From NCBI GenBank assembly GCA_026932235.1, contig JAIXKR010000102.1, positions 1-64,000 of the forward strand: a stretch of DNA of 64,000 bases, read 5' to 3'. A program made the translations under genes and the position numbers. Positions 1-8,708 of this stretch are shown in pieces (within the stretch, counting starts at the first letter, position 1; every line of letters starts with the position of its first letter). The DNA comes from Burkholderiales bacterium (lineage in GTDB: Bacteria; Pseudomonadota; Gammaproteobacteria; Burkholderiales; Burkholderiaceae_C). The notes under the pieces were generated by a model, which did not search any database, was not told the DNA's origin, and was given only the letters and a program-made list of their open reading frames with translations.

Positions 1-2
1 TG

Positions 3-515
3 TTCGGCCTCGGCTACATCGCCTACATGACCTTCATCATCACGCTGCTGCGCGAGCAGGGGCTCTCCGGCGCAGGCGTGATCGCCTTCTACGTGCTGCT
101 GGGCCTCGGGGTGCTGGCCTCGTCGTGGCTGTGGGCCGGGCTGCTGCAGCGCCATCGCAACGGGCGGCCGATGGCGCTGCTCAACGGCCTGCTGGCGCTG
201 GCCACGGTGCTGCCGGTGGCCAGCGCGCATCCGCTGGCGGTCTACGCCTCGGGCGCGCTCTTCGGCGGCGTCTTCCTCTCGGTGGTGGCGTCGACGACGG
301 CGCTCGTGCGGCACAACTTGGCGCCGGCCGCCTGGCCTGCGGGGATCGCCGTCTTCACCATCGTCTTCGCCGCCGGGCAGATCGTCGGCCCGACCGTCGT
401 CGGCTGGATCGCCGACGGCAGCGGCGGCCTCGCGCGCGGCTTCGTGGCCAGCGCGGCGATGCTGGCGCTGGGCGCGTTGCTTGCGAGCCTGCAGCGCGCG
501 CTGCCCAGGCCCTGA
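3..515 (+). CDS. MFS transporter, YbfB/YjiJ-like, C-terminal part
   Basis: The reading frame is open at the left edge of the window, so this is the C-terminal part of a longer gene; the first in-frame ATG at 27 lies inside a membrane helix and is not the true start. About 170 residues are visible. They form five or six hydrophobic helices with short loops, a basic cytoplasmic loop (QRHRNGRP) and a glycine-rich GQIVGPTVVGW helix near the end, as in the second half of major facilitator carriers. The GYIAYMTFI stretch at the edge resembles the YbfB/YjiJ branch. The substrate cannot be read from the sequence. It is followed after 50 bases by a metallo-hydrolase on the same strand. Confidence 0.75.
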   Translation, partial: FGLGYIAYMTFIITLLREQGLSGAGVIAFYVLLGLGVLASSWLWAGLLQRHRNGRPMALLNGLLALATVLPVASAHPLAVYASGALFGGVFLSVVASTTALVRHNLAPAAWPAGIAVFTIVFAAGQIVGPTVVGWIADGSGGLARGFVASAAMLALGALLASLQRALPRP

Positions 516-565
516 AGCGCGGTGCCGCGCGAGAATGCGCGCGATGACGCTGACGAACCCGGCCC

Positions 566-1504
566 ATGGCGCGCACATCGACTGATCCGCTCGCGGGCAT
601 CACCGTCTGCGAGCGCGGCTGGCTCTCCGCCAACAACGTGCTCATCCACGCCGCGCCGGGCGAGGCCGGCGCGCTGCTGGTCGACACCTCGCACGTCAAT
701 CATGCGGCGCAGACGCAGGCGCTGGTGGCGCTGGCGCTGGCGGGGCGGCCGCTGGCGCGCATCGTCAACACGCATCTGCACTCGGACCACTGCGGCGGCA
801 ACGCGGCGCTGCAGCGCGCCTTCGGCGTGCCGGTGGCGATTCCGCCGGGGCTGGCCGCGGCCGTGCAGGCGTGGGACGAGGACGCGCTCAGCTACCGCGC
901 CACCGGCCAGCGCATGGCGCCCTTCCGCCACGACGCGCTCATCCGCGCCGGCGAGGTGCTGCGCGCCGGCGGGCGCGACTGGGAGCTCGTCGCCGCGCCC
1001 GGGCACGACCCCGACATGCTCATGCTCTTCGATCGCGCCCGGGGCGTGCTGCTCTCGGCCGACGCGCTGTGGGAGAACGGCTTTGGCGTCATCTTCCCGG
1101 AGGTTGCGGGCGAGCCCGGCTTCGAGGACCAGCAGGCGGTGCTCGAATGCATCGCCCGCCTGCCGGTGAAGCTCGTCGTGCCCGGCCATGGGCGACCCTT
1201 CGTCGACGTGGACGCGGCGCTGGAGCGCGCGCGTACGCGGCTGCAGGGCTTTCGCAAGGACCCGGCGCGCCACGCCCAGCACGCGGTCAAGGTGCTCGTG
1301 AAGTACCACTTGATGGAGGAGGGCGCGCAGCCGCTGGCCGATCTGCTGGCCTGGGGCGAGCGCACGCCGCTGCTGCACGGCCTGTGGCTGCGCCATCCGC
1401 CCTCGGGCGTGCACAGCCCGCGCGCCTGGCTCGAGCGCGTCGTCGGCGAACTCGCGCAGGCCGGCGCGCTGCGCGTCGACGGCGACCGGGTGCTCGACGC
1501 CTGA
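566..1504 (+). CDS. MBL-fold metallo-hydrolase
   Basis: 312 residues. The N-terminal half carries the metallo-beta-lactamase zinc motif THLHSDHCGGN (HxHxDH, near residues 70-80), a further conserved histidine in APGHDPD, an aspartate in LLSADALW and the late histidine in VPGHGRPF, so the dinuclear metal site looks complete. A C-terminal helical extension of about 90 residues (from ERARTRL on) is typical of the glyoxalase-II-like/LACTB2-like group that has a winged-helix tail. The expected activity is hydrolysis of a thioester, ester or similar bond in the cytoplasm; there is no signal peptide. The substrate is unknown. The ATG at 566 follows the MFS gene by 50 bases, so the two may be co-transcribed. 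Confidence 0.85.
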   Translation: MARTSTDPLAGITVCERGWLSANNVLIHAAPGEAGALLVDTSHVNHAAQTQALVALALAGRPLARIVNTHLHSDHCGGNAALQRAFGVPVAIPPGLAAAVQAWDEDALSYRATGQRMAPFRHDALIRAGEVLRAGGRDWELVAAPGHDPDMLMLFDRARGVLLSADALWENGFGVIFPEVAGEPGFEDQQAVLECIARLPVKLVVPGHGRPFVDVDAALERARTRLQGFRKDPARHAQHAVKVLVKYHLMEEGAQPLADLLAWGERTPLLHGLWLRHPPSGVHSPRAWLERVVGELAQAGALRVDGDRVLDA

Positions 1505-1639
1505 GTTCGCGCCGCGGGCGGCGCCCAAACCCGCGCGCGGCTTCTGGCAGGCGCTGCGCGATCTGGGCATCGAGCGCGGCGTCCGCATCGGCGCCCGCGG
1601 CCGTACGATGGCGGCCGCTCGAGACGCGGGGAGACGTTC

Positions 1640-2083
1640 ATGCAACGAGGACAAAGCCTGGCCAGCGCCCTCGCGCTTGCCGCGCTGCTGGCCGCCTGTG
1701 GCGGTGGCGATGGGTCCGACAGCGAGGCCGATCCCCTGGGCGCACGGCATGTGCTGGAACTGCGAAGCGGCCTTGCCGTCCCCGTGGGCAGCGGTGCGCT
1801 GAGCTTGCTTTTGACCGACGTGCGCGACAGCCGCTGCCCCATCACCGCGCTGTGCGTCTGGGCCGGGCACGCCAGCGTGCAACTGCAGGCCAGCGTCCGG
1901 GGCCAGCCCGTGCAGACGGTGTGGATCGGCCTGCCCGCGCCCGCGGGCAGCGATCTGCCCGGCGACGCCATGATGCATGGCTGGCGCCTGAGCCTGCAGG
2001 CCTTGGAGCCGACGCCGCCCGGCGACGCGCCCGTGCCGCTGCAGGACTACCGCGCCCGCGTGCTCACCGAGCGCGTGCAGTAG
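1640..2083 (+). CDS. putative lipoprotein
   Basis: 147 residues. The N-terminus has a basic n-region, a hydrophobic stretch and the lipobox LLAAC at about residues 16-20, followed by the polar linker GGGDGSDSE, so it is predicted to be lipid-modified and exported. The mature part is a compact beta-rich domain with the segment DSRCPITALCVWAG; the two cysteines could form a disulfide. Short secreted proteins with a DSRCP...CVWAG signature are common in proteobacteria, but I know of no function. It stands alone between the hydrolase and the toxin-antitoxin pair. Confidence 0.7.
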   Translation: MQRGQSLASALALAALLAACGGGDGSDSEADPLGARHVLELRSGLAVPVGSGALSLLLTDVRDSRCPITALCVWAGHASVQLQASVRGQPVQTVWIGLPAPAGSDLPGDAMMHGWRLSLQALEPTPPGDAPVPLQDYRARVLTERVQ

Positions 2084-2236
2084 CGCATGCCGTAGCGCGG
2101 GTGTCGCCTCTCGGTGGCGGGCTTTCATGGCGCGCCTGCGGCGCGCGTTCATTGCCCCACGGCAGCGTGCGTGATCGTCGCTTCAAGCCGATCGCAGCCG
2201 TCGACGCGAGGCAGGGTCGCCACGGATAATCTCGCC

Positions 2237-2572
2237 ATGCCCGCACTGGCGCAGCCGTTGATCGACCACCACGACGCGATCGTGCAGCTTTGCCGCGCGC
2301 ACGGCGTCGAGCGCCTGGAGGTGTTCGGTTCGGCGGCGGACGGACGCTTCGATCCGGCGCGCAGTGATCTCGACTTCATCGTCACGTTCTCGCCCCAGGC
2401 GCGGGCCGAGATCGAACGGCACTACTTCGCGTTCGCCGAATCGCTCGAACGCCTTTTCGAGCGGCCGGTGGACTTGATGACAGACCAGCCGATACGCAAC
2501 CCCTACTTGCGCAAGGCGGTGGATGCCAGCCGGCGCGACGTCTATGTCCGCCCGGCTGCCGAAGCATCTTGA
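2237..2572 (+). CDS. mntA: MNT-domain nucleotidyltransferase, antitoxin MntA-like
   Basis: 111 residues from the ATG at 2237; the frame is open further upstream, but the homologous region starts here. The protein is a minimal nucleotidyltransferase: VFGSAADGRF is the GSx10DxD signature start and SDLDF supplies the two metal-binding aspartates. A third acidic residue is expected in the PVDLMTD strand. It overlaps the downstream HEPN gene by 29 bases, which is the usual layout of HepT/MntA (type VII) toxin-antitoxin pairs. In the characterised Shewanella system MntA neutralises HepT by transferring AMP to a tyrosine next to its RNase motif. That role is inferred here from the pairing and motifs. 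Confidence 0.88.
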   Translation: MPALAQPLIDHHDAIVQLCRAHGVERLEVFGSAADGRFDPARSDLDFIVTFSPQARAEIERHYFAFAESLERLFERPVDLMTDQPIRNPYLRKAVDASRRDVYVRPAAEAS

Positions 2573-2891
2573 CGATGCCTTGTACGCAGCGCGCCTGGCG
2601 CTGCGCTTCCTGGCCGGGCGCACGCTCGACGATGACCGTGCCGACGAGTTCCTGCGCTCGGCCGTGGAGCGCCAAGTCGAGATCGTCGGTGAAGCCTGTC
2701 GCCGCGCGCTTGTCGACTCACCCTGCCTGGGGCAGGCGCTGCCGGACGCGAGCAAGGCGGTGGCCATGCGCAATCGTGTGGCTCATGGCTATGACACCAT
2801 CGACCACGTCTTGGTCTACCGCACGGTGGTCACCTGTTTCGAACCGCTCGCGGATGGGCTGGAGGCCGAGCTCAGGCGGCTTCGAGCCTGA
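2544..2891 (+). CDS. hepT: HEPN-domain RNase toxin HepT-like
   Basis: 115 residues from the ATG at 2544 (the frame also allows a start at 2523). All-helical HEPN protein with the RNase signature R-x4-H-x-Y seen as RNRVAHGY around residue 84; the tyrosine is the residue adenylylated by MntA in the known system. DUF86/HepT proteins are about this size. Translationally coupled to the MNT gene by the 29-base overlap. Expected to be a tRNA- or mRNA-cleaving toxin held inactive by MntA; no target is visible in the sequence. It is the last plus-strand gene before convergent metK. Confidence 0.88.
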   Translation: MSARLPKHLDDALYAARLALRFLAGRTLDDDRADEFLRSAVERQVEIVGEACRRALVDSPCLGQALPDASKAVAMRNRVAHGYDTIDHVLVYRTVVTCFEPLADGLEAELRRLRA

Positions 2892-2945
2892 GCCGGATTC
2901 GACCCGCCGGCGGCGCGCAGTCGCGCCGTGCGCCGAGCGCGGTGC

Positions 2946-4124
2946 TTACAGGCCGGCGGCGGCGCGCAGGGCGGCGGCCTTGTCGGTGCGCTCCCAGCTG
3001 AACTCGGGCTCGTCGCGGCCGAAGTGGCCGTAAGCGGCGGTCTTCTCGTAGATCGGGCGCAACAGGTCCAGCATCTGGATGATGCCCTTGGGGCGCAGGT
3101 CGAAGTGCTCGGCAACGAGGCGGGCGATCTGCTCGTCGGGGATCTTGCCCGTGCCTTCGGTGTAGACGGTGACGTTCATCGGCCGCGCGACGCCGATGGC
3201 GTAGGCGACCTGCACCTGGCACTGGCGCGCCAGGCCCGCGGCGACGACGTTCTTGGCGACGTAGCGGCAGGCGTATGCGGCCGAGCGGTCGACCTTGCTC
3301 GGGTCCTTGCCGCTGAAGGCGCCGCCGCCGTGCGGGCAGGCGCCGCCGTAGGTGTCGACGATGATCTTGCGCCCGGTGAGGCCGCAGTCCCCCTGCGGGC
3401 CGCCGGTGACGAAGCGGCCGGTCGGGTTGACGAGGTAGCGCGTGTCCTTGAGCCACTCGCGCGGCAGCACCGGCTTGATGATCTCCTCGACCACCGCCTC
3501 GACGAACTCGGGCTTCATCTTGTCGCCCAGGCTCCACTCGGGCGCGTGCTGCGTGGAGAGCACGACGGTGTCGATCGCGTGCGGCTTGCCGTCGAGGTAG
3601 CGCATCGTCACCTGGCTCTTGGCGTCGGGGCGCAGGTAGGGCATGCGGCCGTCCTTGCGCAGCTGCGCCTGGCGCTCGACGAGGCGGTGCGCGTAATAGA
3701 TCGGCGCGGGCATCAGCGCGGGCGTCTCGTCGCAGGCGTAGCCGAACATGAGGCCCTGGTCGCCGGCGCCGGTGTTGAGGTGATCGTCGCTGGCGTGGTC
3801 GACGCCCTGCGCGATGTCGTTGCTCTGCCTGTCGTAGGCGACGAGCACCGCGCAGCCCTTGTAGTCGATGCCGTACTCGGTGTCGTCGTAACCGATGCGC
3901 TTGATGGTGTCGCGCGCGACCTGGATGTAATCGACGTGCGCCTCGGTCGTGATCTCGCCGGCGAGCACGACGAGGCCGGTGTTGCACAGCGTCTCGGCGG
4001 CCACGCGCGAGCGCGGGTCTTGCTTGAAGATCGCGTCGAGGATGGCGTCGGAGATCTGGTCGGCGACCTTGTCGGGGTGGCCCTCGGAAACCGATTCGGA
4101 GGTGAAGAGGAAGTCGTTCGCCAC
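2946..4124 (-). CDS. metK: S-adenosylmethionine synthetase
   Basis: 392 residues, the normal length for MetK, which makes SAM from methionine and ATP in the cytoplasm. The start is the GTG at 4124, giving [20 protein letters not shown], which matches the conserved MetK N-terminus. A longer frame starts at 4172, but its extra 16 residues have no family counterpart. AAGGAGC lies 8-12 bases upstream of the GTG. The ATP-binding hexapeptide GAGDQG, the methionine-loop region and the P-loop-like [16 protein letters not shown] are all present. It diverges from the lpxL pair and converges with hepT. The roughly 165-base leader in front of it is described separately. Confidence 0.97.
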   Translation of the reverse strand: MANDFLFTSESVSEGHPDKVADQISDAILDAIFKQDPRSRVAAETLCNTGLVVLAGEITTEAHVDYIQVARDTIKRIGYDDTEYGIDYKGCAVLVAYDRQSNDIAQGVDHASDDHLNTGAGDQGLMFGYACDETPALMPAPIYYAHRLVERQAQLRKDGRMPYLRPDAKSQVTMRYLDGKPHAIDTVVLSTQHAPEWSLGDKMKPEFVEAVVEEIIKPVLPREWLKDTRYLVNPTGRFVTGGPQGDCGLTGRKIIVDTYGGACPHGGGAFSGKDPSKVDRSAAYACRYVAKNVVAAGLARQCQVQVAYAIGVARPMNVTVYTEGTGKIPDEQIARLVAEHFDLRPKGIIQMLDLLRPIYEKTAAYGHFGRDEPEFSWERTDKAAALRAAAGL

Positions 4125-4295
4125 GGTGGTGCTCCTTGAAAATCCCGGCTGCGTCGACCGGGCCGGGAACACCTGGGCGAACGCTTTAGCGGATGGAGTC
4201 TCGCGACCGCACGGCCCCGATCTCCGGCGGTGCGACCGTTATCCTTCGCCCCGCCCGTCGCCCCGCAAGTTGTCCTTTAACTCAGCGACGCGCCG

Positions 4296-4301
4296 ATTAT
4301 A
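4296..4301 (-). promoter_or_regulatory. metK promoter -10 hexamer and long leader
   Basis: On the minus strand the sequence reads TATAAT exactly at 4301-4296, rare in such GC-rich DNA. A spacer of 17 places CGCAAC as a weak -35. The predicted start near 4289 leaves a leader of about 165 nt before the metK GTG. In the leader, the segments at 4229-4237 and 4211-4219 can pair in the RNA (CGCACCGCC with GGCCGTGCG, one internal mismatch). I do not recognise a known SAM or SAH riboswitch in it. The hexamer lies just upstream of the lpxL ATG at 4308 on the other strand. Confidence 0.5.
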
Positions 4302-4307
4302 GAAAGC

Positions 4308-5162
4308 ATGCTCGCACTGTTGCGCTGGATCTCGGGGTGGCCGCTGTGGCTTCTGCACGCGCTGGGCGGGCTGCTTGGTTGGCTGACCTATGCGGCCTCG
4401 CCGAGCTACCGGCGCCGCCTGCGTGCGAATGCCGCTGCTGCCGGCGTCTCGGCAGCCGATCGGCGCGCGTCGATCGCGGAAGCCGGCCGGCTCGTCGCCG
4501 AGTTGCCGCGGCTGTGGCTACGACCGCAGGAACAGCCGATTGCCGACCCGGTGCAATGGGAAGGGCGCGAGGTGCTGCAGGCGCTGCTGGCCCGCGGGCG
4601 CGGCGTCGTGCTGCTGACGCCGCACCTGGGCAGTTTCGAGGTGTCGGCGCAGGCCTATGCGCAGGCCTTCGGGCGCGAGCAGCCGATCACCGTGCTCTAC
4701 CGGCCCGCGCGCAAGCGGCTGCTGCGCGAGCTCGAGGAGACCGCGCGCGCGCGTCCCGCCCTGGCCACCGCGCCGGCGACGCTGGCCGGTGTGCGCCAGA
4801 TGCTGCGCGCGCTGAAGAAGGGCCAGACCGTGGGCCTGCTGCCCGACCAGGTGCCGCCCGAGGGCATGGGCGTGTGGGTTCCGTTCTTCGGGCAGCCGGC
4901 CTACACGATGACGCTGGCCGCGCGCCTGGTGCAGCAGACCGGGGCAGCCGTCGGCCTGCTGTGGACCGAACGCCTTCCGCGCGGCGGTGGCTACCTCGTC
5001 CATGCCAGTGAACTGCCCGAGCCGCTGCCCGATGACGCCGACGACGCGACTGCGGCGCAGGTCATCAACCGCGCGATGGAGTCGGTGATCCGTCGCTGCC
5101 CGCGGCAGTACCTGTGGGGCTACCACCGCTACAAGACGCCGCGCCGTGCGGAGGGGGCCTGA
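4308..5162 (+). CDS. lipid A biosynthesis acyltransferase (LpxL/HtrB family), copy 1
   Basis: 284 residues. Membrane-bound lysophospholipid acyltransferase-like fold: an N-terminal hydrophobic anchor (residues 1-30), the catalytic HxxxxE motif seen as TPHLGSFE near 103-110, a substrate-side DQVPPEG segment and the C-terminal QYLWGYHRYK signature. It is expected to add the secondary acyl chains to Kdo2-lipid IVA at the inner membrane from acyl-ACP. The stop codon overlaps the start of the second copy (TGATG), so the two form one transcription unit divergent from metK, the usual Burkholderiales arrangement. Which of the two adds which acyl chain cannot be read from the sequence. Confidence 0.92.
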   Translation: MLALLRWISGWPLWLLHALGGLLGWLTYAASPSYRRRLRANAAAAGVSAADRRASIAEAGRLVAELPRLWLRPQEQPIADPVQWEGREVLQALLARGRGVVLLTPHLGSFEVSAQAYAQAFGREQPITVLYRPARKRLLRELEETARARPALATAPATLAGVRQMLRALKKGQTVGLLPDQVPPEGMGVWVPFFGQPAYTMTLAARLVQQTGAAVGLLWTERLPRGGGYLVHASELPEPLPDDADDATAAQVINRAMESVIRRCPRQYLWGYHRYKTPRRAEGA

Positions 5163-6055
5163 TGGCGGGACGCCTGGGAGCACGGCTGCTGCTGGCGCTG
5201 GTGTGGTTGCTGCACTGGCTGCCCTTGCCGCTGCTCGCGGCCATCGGTTCGGGCCTGGGGCGGCTGCTCCACCGGTTCGCGAGCCGGCGTCGAGGCGTCG
5301 CGCTGCGCAACGTCGAGCTCTGCATGCCGGAACTTCCGGTTGCCGAGCGCCGGGAGATCGTCCGGGAGCACTTCCGCTGGCTGGCGCGCAGTCTCCTCGA
5401 GCGCGGGCTGCTGTGGCACGCAAGCCCCAAGCGCCTGCGCCGCCTGATCCGCGTCGAAGGCGACATCGGTTTCGCCGAGCGCCATCCCGGACAGGCGGTG
5501 ATGTGGCTGGTGCCGCACTTCGTCGGCATGGACGTGGCGGGCGTGGCGAGCCAGCTCTTCCAGCGCCGCAACGTGGCGACGATCTACCAGCGCCAGCGCA
5601 ACGCCGTCTTCGACGCCGCGATCCTGCGCGGGCGCTCGCGCTTCGGGCAGGGAGAGGTGTTCTCGCGCCATGACCGTGTGGGGCCGTTGGTGCGCGCGAT
5701 CAGGCGCGGAACGATCTTCTTCAACCTGCCCGACATGGACTTCGGCCTGCGCGATGCCGCCTTCGTGCCTTTCTTCGGCGTGCCCGCGGCGACGCTGCTG
5801 GCACCCTCGCGCCTGGCGCGCTCGCTGCAGATGGCGGTGCAGCCGGTGCTCACCGAGATGCTGCCCGGCGGCCGCGGCTACGTGGTGCGCGTGGGCGCGC
5901 CCTGGACCGACTGGCCCGGCGACGATGCGCTCGCCGACGCCGCGCGCATGAACGCCTGGATCGAGCAGGAAGTGCGCCGCTGCCCGGGGCAGTACCTGTG
6001 GGTGCACAAGCGCTTCAAGACGCGCCCCCCGGGGCAGCCTTCGGTCTACCGCTGA
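5162..6055 (+). CDS. lipid A biosynthesis acyltransferase (LpxL/HtrB family), copy 2
   Basis: 297 residues from the ATG at 5162, which overlaps the TGA of the preceding gene. Same family as its neighbour but only distantly similar: the active-site motif is VPHFVGMD (HxxxxD rather than HxxxxE), followed by the conserved NLPDMDFG segment and ending in [13 protein letters not shown]. HxxxxD is common among LpxL/LpxM proteins, so it should be active. Together the two copies can supply both secondary acylations of lipid A. Followed after 22 bases by dapF. Confidence 0.92.
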   Translation: MAGRLGARLLLALVWLLHWLPLPLLAAIGSGLGRLLHRFASRRRGVALRNVELCMPELPVAERREIVREHFRWLARSLLERGLLWHASPKRLRRLIRVEGDIGFAERHPGQAVMWLVPHFVGMDVAGVASQLFQRRNVATIYQRQRNAVFDAAILRGRSRFGQGEVFSRHDRVGPLVRAIRRGTIFFNLPDMDFGLRDAAFVPFFGVPAATLLAPSRLARSLQMAVQPVLTEMLPGGRGYVVRVGAPWTDWPGDDALADAARMNAWIEQEVRRCPGQYLWVHKRFKTRPPGQPSVYR

Positions 6056-6077
6056 GGCGCGCCCGATAATCGCCGCC

Positions 6078-6947
6078 ATGCGGCTGCGCTTCACGAAGAT
6101 GCAGGGAACGGGCAACGACTTCGTCGTGCTCGACGCCACGCGCGCGCCGCTGCGCCTGACACCCGACCAGGTGCAGCGCCTGGGCGACCGGCGCTTCGGC
6201 GTCGGCGCCGACCAGATCCTCGTCGTCGAGGCGCCCAACGCCGACGAGCGCGAGGAGGGCATCGACTTCCGCTACCGCATCTTCAACGCCGCCAGCGGTG
6301 CCGAGGTCGAGCACTGCGGCAACGGCGCGCGCTGCTTCGTGCGCTTCGTGCACGAGCACGGGCTGTCGGACAAGCCCGTGCTGCGCGTGGCCACCGTGAA
6401 CAACCGCATCGAGCTGCAGATGCAGGCCGACGGCCGCGTCGCGGTGGACATGAACGTGCCGGTGTTCGCGCCTGCGAACGTGCCTTTCGACGCCGCCGGG
6501 CTGCAGCCGCGCGTGCAGGGCGCGCTGCCGCTGTGGCCGCTGGAGGTGCAGGGCCGCACGCTGGAGGCCGCCGTGCTCTCGATGGGCAACCCGCATGCCG
6601 TGCTGCGCGTCGAGGACGCCACCAGCGCGCCCGTGGCCGAACTGGGGCCGCGCATCGAGCGCCATGCGCGCTTTCCGCGCAAGGTCAACGTCGGCTTCAT
6701 GCAGATCATCGGGCGGCGCGAGATCGCGCTGCGCGTCTACGAGCGCGACGCCGGCGAGACGCTGGCCTGCGGCACCGGCGCCTGCGCCGCCGTCGTCGCC
6801 GGCATCCGCCAGGGTCTGCTCGACGCCCAGGTCGACGTGCGCGTGCGCGGTGGCCGCCTCACGATCGAGTGGGCCGGCGGCGAGCTCGACCACGTGCGCA
6901 TGACGGGCGCTGCCGAAACCGTCTTCGAAGGGGAGATCGAACTGTGA
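6078..6947 (+). CDS. dapF: diaminopimelate epimerase
   Basis: 289 residues. Converts LL- to meso-diaminopimelate, the last step before lysine and a peptidoglycan precursor step, without cofactor. The N-terminal MQGTGNDF signature and the two catalytic cysteines, in CGNGARC (near residue 83) and ACGTGAC (near residue 230), are all seen. Length is slightly above the E. coli enzyme because of a few loop insertions. The stop overlaps the GTG start of the DUF484 gene by four bases, giving the conserved order dapF-DUF484-xerC. Confidence 0.97.
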   Translation: MRLRFTKMQGTGNDFVVLDATRAPLRLTPDQVQRLGDRRFGVGADQILVVEAPNADEREEGIDFRYRIFNAASGAEVEHCGNGARCFVRFVHEHGLSDKPVLRVATVNNRIELQMQADGRVAVDMNVPVFAPANVPFDAAGLQPRVQGALPLWPLEVQGRTLEAAVLSMGNPHAVLRVEDATSAPVAELGPRIERHARFPRKVNVGFMQIIGRREIALRVYERDAGETLACGTGACAAVVAGIRQGLLDAQVDVRVRGGRLTIEWAGGELDHVRMTGAAETVFEGEIEL

Positions 6948-7636
6948 ATCCGACCACCGGCGTGCAAGGCATCACCGAGGGCGACATCGCCGAGTACCTG
7001 GCGAACACGCCGGGCTTCTTCGAGCGCCACGCCGAGCTGCTCGGCAGCGTGCAGCTCACGAGCCCGCACGGGCAGCGCGCGGTCTCGCTGCAGGAGCGGC
7101 AGATGGAAATGCTGCGCGAGCGCATCAAGGGCCTCGAGCGCAAGATCATCGAGATGCTGCGCCACGGCCAGGAGAACCTCGCGCTTGCCGACCGCCTGCA
7201 GCGCTGGACCTTGGCGCTCTTCATGACCGCCGACGCCGGTGCGCTGCCGCAGGTCGCGCTGCGCGAACTGCGCCACGAGTTCATGGTGCCGCAGGCGGCA
7301 CTGCGCCTCTGGGACGTTCAGGCCGCGCATGCCGGGGCCGACTTCGCGCGCGCGGTGAGCGACGACGCGCGCAGCTTCGCCGGCAGCCTGGCGCTCCCCT
7401 ATTGCGGCGTCAACGCCGGCTTCGAGGCGGTGTCCTGGCTGCCGGACCCGGCGGCGGTGGCGTCGCTCGCCCTCATTCCCTTGCGCGAGGGCAGCGAGGA
7501 CGCGGTGTTCGGCCTGCTGGTGCTCGGATCTCCCGATCCGACGCGCTACCAGGCCGACATGGGAACCGAGTTCCTGACGCGCATCGGCGAGCTCGCCAGC
7601 GCCGCGCTCTCGCGCCTGCGCCCGGAGCGCGGCTGA
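6944..7636 (+). CDS. DUF484 family protein
   Basis: 230 residues starting at GTG 6944, inside the dapF stop region (GTGA overlap). The N-terminal part has the DUF484 signature: [17 protein letters not shown] followed by a helical segment with [12 protein letters not shown], which looks like a short coiled coil. The rest folds as a GAF-like domain. The function is unknown; the gene is conserved between dapF and xerC in many gamma- and betaproteobacteria, which suggests a link to cell wall or chromosome processing, but nothing in the sequence proves it. Confidence 0.9.
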   Translation: MNPTTGVQGITEGDIAEYLANTPGFFERHAELLGSVQLTSPHGQRAVSLQERQMEMLRERIKGLERKIIEMLRHGQENLALADRLQRWTLALFMTADAGALPQVALRELRHEFMVPQAALRLWDVQAAHAGADFARAVSDDARSFAGSLALPYCGVNAGFEAVSWLPDPAAVASLALIPLREGSEDAVFGLLVLGSPDPTRYQADMGTEFLTRIGELASAALSRLRPERG

Positions 7637-7646
7637 AGGCGGGGCG

Positions 7647-8606
7647 ATGAAGCCGGCGGCGGAGCGGCCGCTCGCGCACGAACCGCTGGACGACGAACTG
7701 CAGCGCTGCCTGCAGCATCTGCAGGTCGAGAGGCGGCTGGCCGCGCGCACGCTCGCGATGTATCGCGACGCGCTGGTGCGCCTGCAGCGACTGTCTGCTG
7801 CCGAAGGCGTGGCGCTGCCGCAGGCGCAGGTGCATCACCTCCGCGGCTGGGTCGCCGCGCTGCGCCACCAGGGTCTGGGCGCGCGCAGCATCGCCATCAG
7901 CCTTTCCGCCTGGCGCGGGCTGTATCGCTGGTGGGGGCGTGACGGTCGCGTGGCGCACAACCCGGCGCTGGCAGTGCGCGCACCCAGGGCGGGGAAGCCC
8001 TTGCCGGCGGCACTGCCGGTGGAGCAGGCGGTGGCGCTGGCCGAGCACGAGAGCGAGCCTGCCGAAGGCGCAGCGGAATTGCGCGCGCGCGACCACGCGA
8101 TCGTCGAGCTCCTCTACGGCTGCGGCCTGCGTGTGGGTGAACTGCTCGGTCTGGACGTGCAGGCGTCGACGACGGCGCGCGGCTGGATCGACGTCGCCGA
8201 CGCCAGCGCGCACGTGCTCGGCAAAGGCGGCAAGCGCCGCAGCGTTCCCGTCGGCGCAGCCGCACTGCAGGCGCTGCAGGCCTGGCTGCGGGCTCGTCCG
8301 CGGCTGGCGCGCGCGGACGAGCCCGCGCTCTTCGTCAGCCGGCGCGGCACGCGCCTCTCGCCCAACCCGCTGCGCGCGCGGCTGCGCGCGCTGGCGCAGC
8401 ACGCCGGCCTGCCCACGCCCGTGCATCCGCACATGCTGCGCCACAGCTTCGCCTCGCACCTGCTGCAGTCCAGCGGCGACCTGCGCGCGGTGCAGGAGCT
8501 GCTCGGCCACGCCAGCATCCAGACCACGCAGGTCTACACGCGGCTGGACTTCCAGCACCTGGCGCGCGCCTACGACGCCGCGCACCCGCGCGCGAAGAAG
8601 CGCTGA
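7647..8606 (+). CDS. xerC: tyrosine recombinase XerC
   Basis: 319 residues. N-terminal SAM-like DNA-binding domain (about 10-110) and C-terminal catalytic domain with the full tyrosine recombinase set: Arg in CGLRVGE, Lys in GKGGKRR, HxxR in HMLRHSF, His in LLGHAS and the nucleophile Tyr in QVYTRLDF. Acts with XerD at dif to resolve chromosome dimers. The place after dapF and DUF484 is the normal chromosomal locus, so this is the housekeeping enzyme and not a phage integrase. GGCGGGGCG lies just upstream of the ATG. Confidence 0.95.
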   Translation: MKPAAERPLAHEPLDDELQRCLQHLQVERRLAARTLAMYRDALVRLQRLSAAEGVALPQAQVHHLRGWVAALRHQGLGARSIAISLSAWRGLYRWWGRDGRVAHNPALAVRAPRAGKPLPAALPVEQAVALAEHESEPAEGAAELRARDHAIVELLYGCGLRVGELLGLDVQASTTARGWIDVADASAHVLGKGGKRRSVPVGAAALQALQAWLRARPRLARADEPALFVSRRGTRLSPNPLRARLRALAQHAGLPTPVHPHMLRHSFASHLLQSSGDLRAVQELLGHASIQTTQVYTRLDFQHLARAYDAAHPRAKKR

Positions 8607-8708
8607 CGCGGCGACGGCGCTGGCACCGGCCCCGGCACGTGCCGGCCGCCGGGCGATCTGCCTCCGGTCGGCTAGGATTTCGTCCTTTCTTGGCGCGGGA
8701 GCAAACGC

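Noticed and set aside
2912..2927. Terminator between hepT and metK
   Set aside because: Only a 6-bp GC stem without a T-run; too weak in this base composition.
4125..4290. SAH or SAM riboswitch before metK
   Set aside because: The leader does not show the conserved core of the classes I know; kept only as an unexplained leader.
7647..8606. Tyrosine recombinase as a sign of an integrated element
   Set aside because: The dapF-DUF484-xerC order marks it as the housekeeping XerC; no att repeats or phage genes are nearby.
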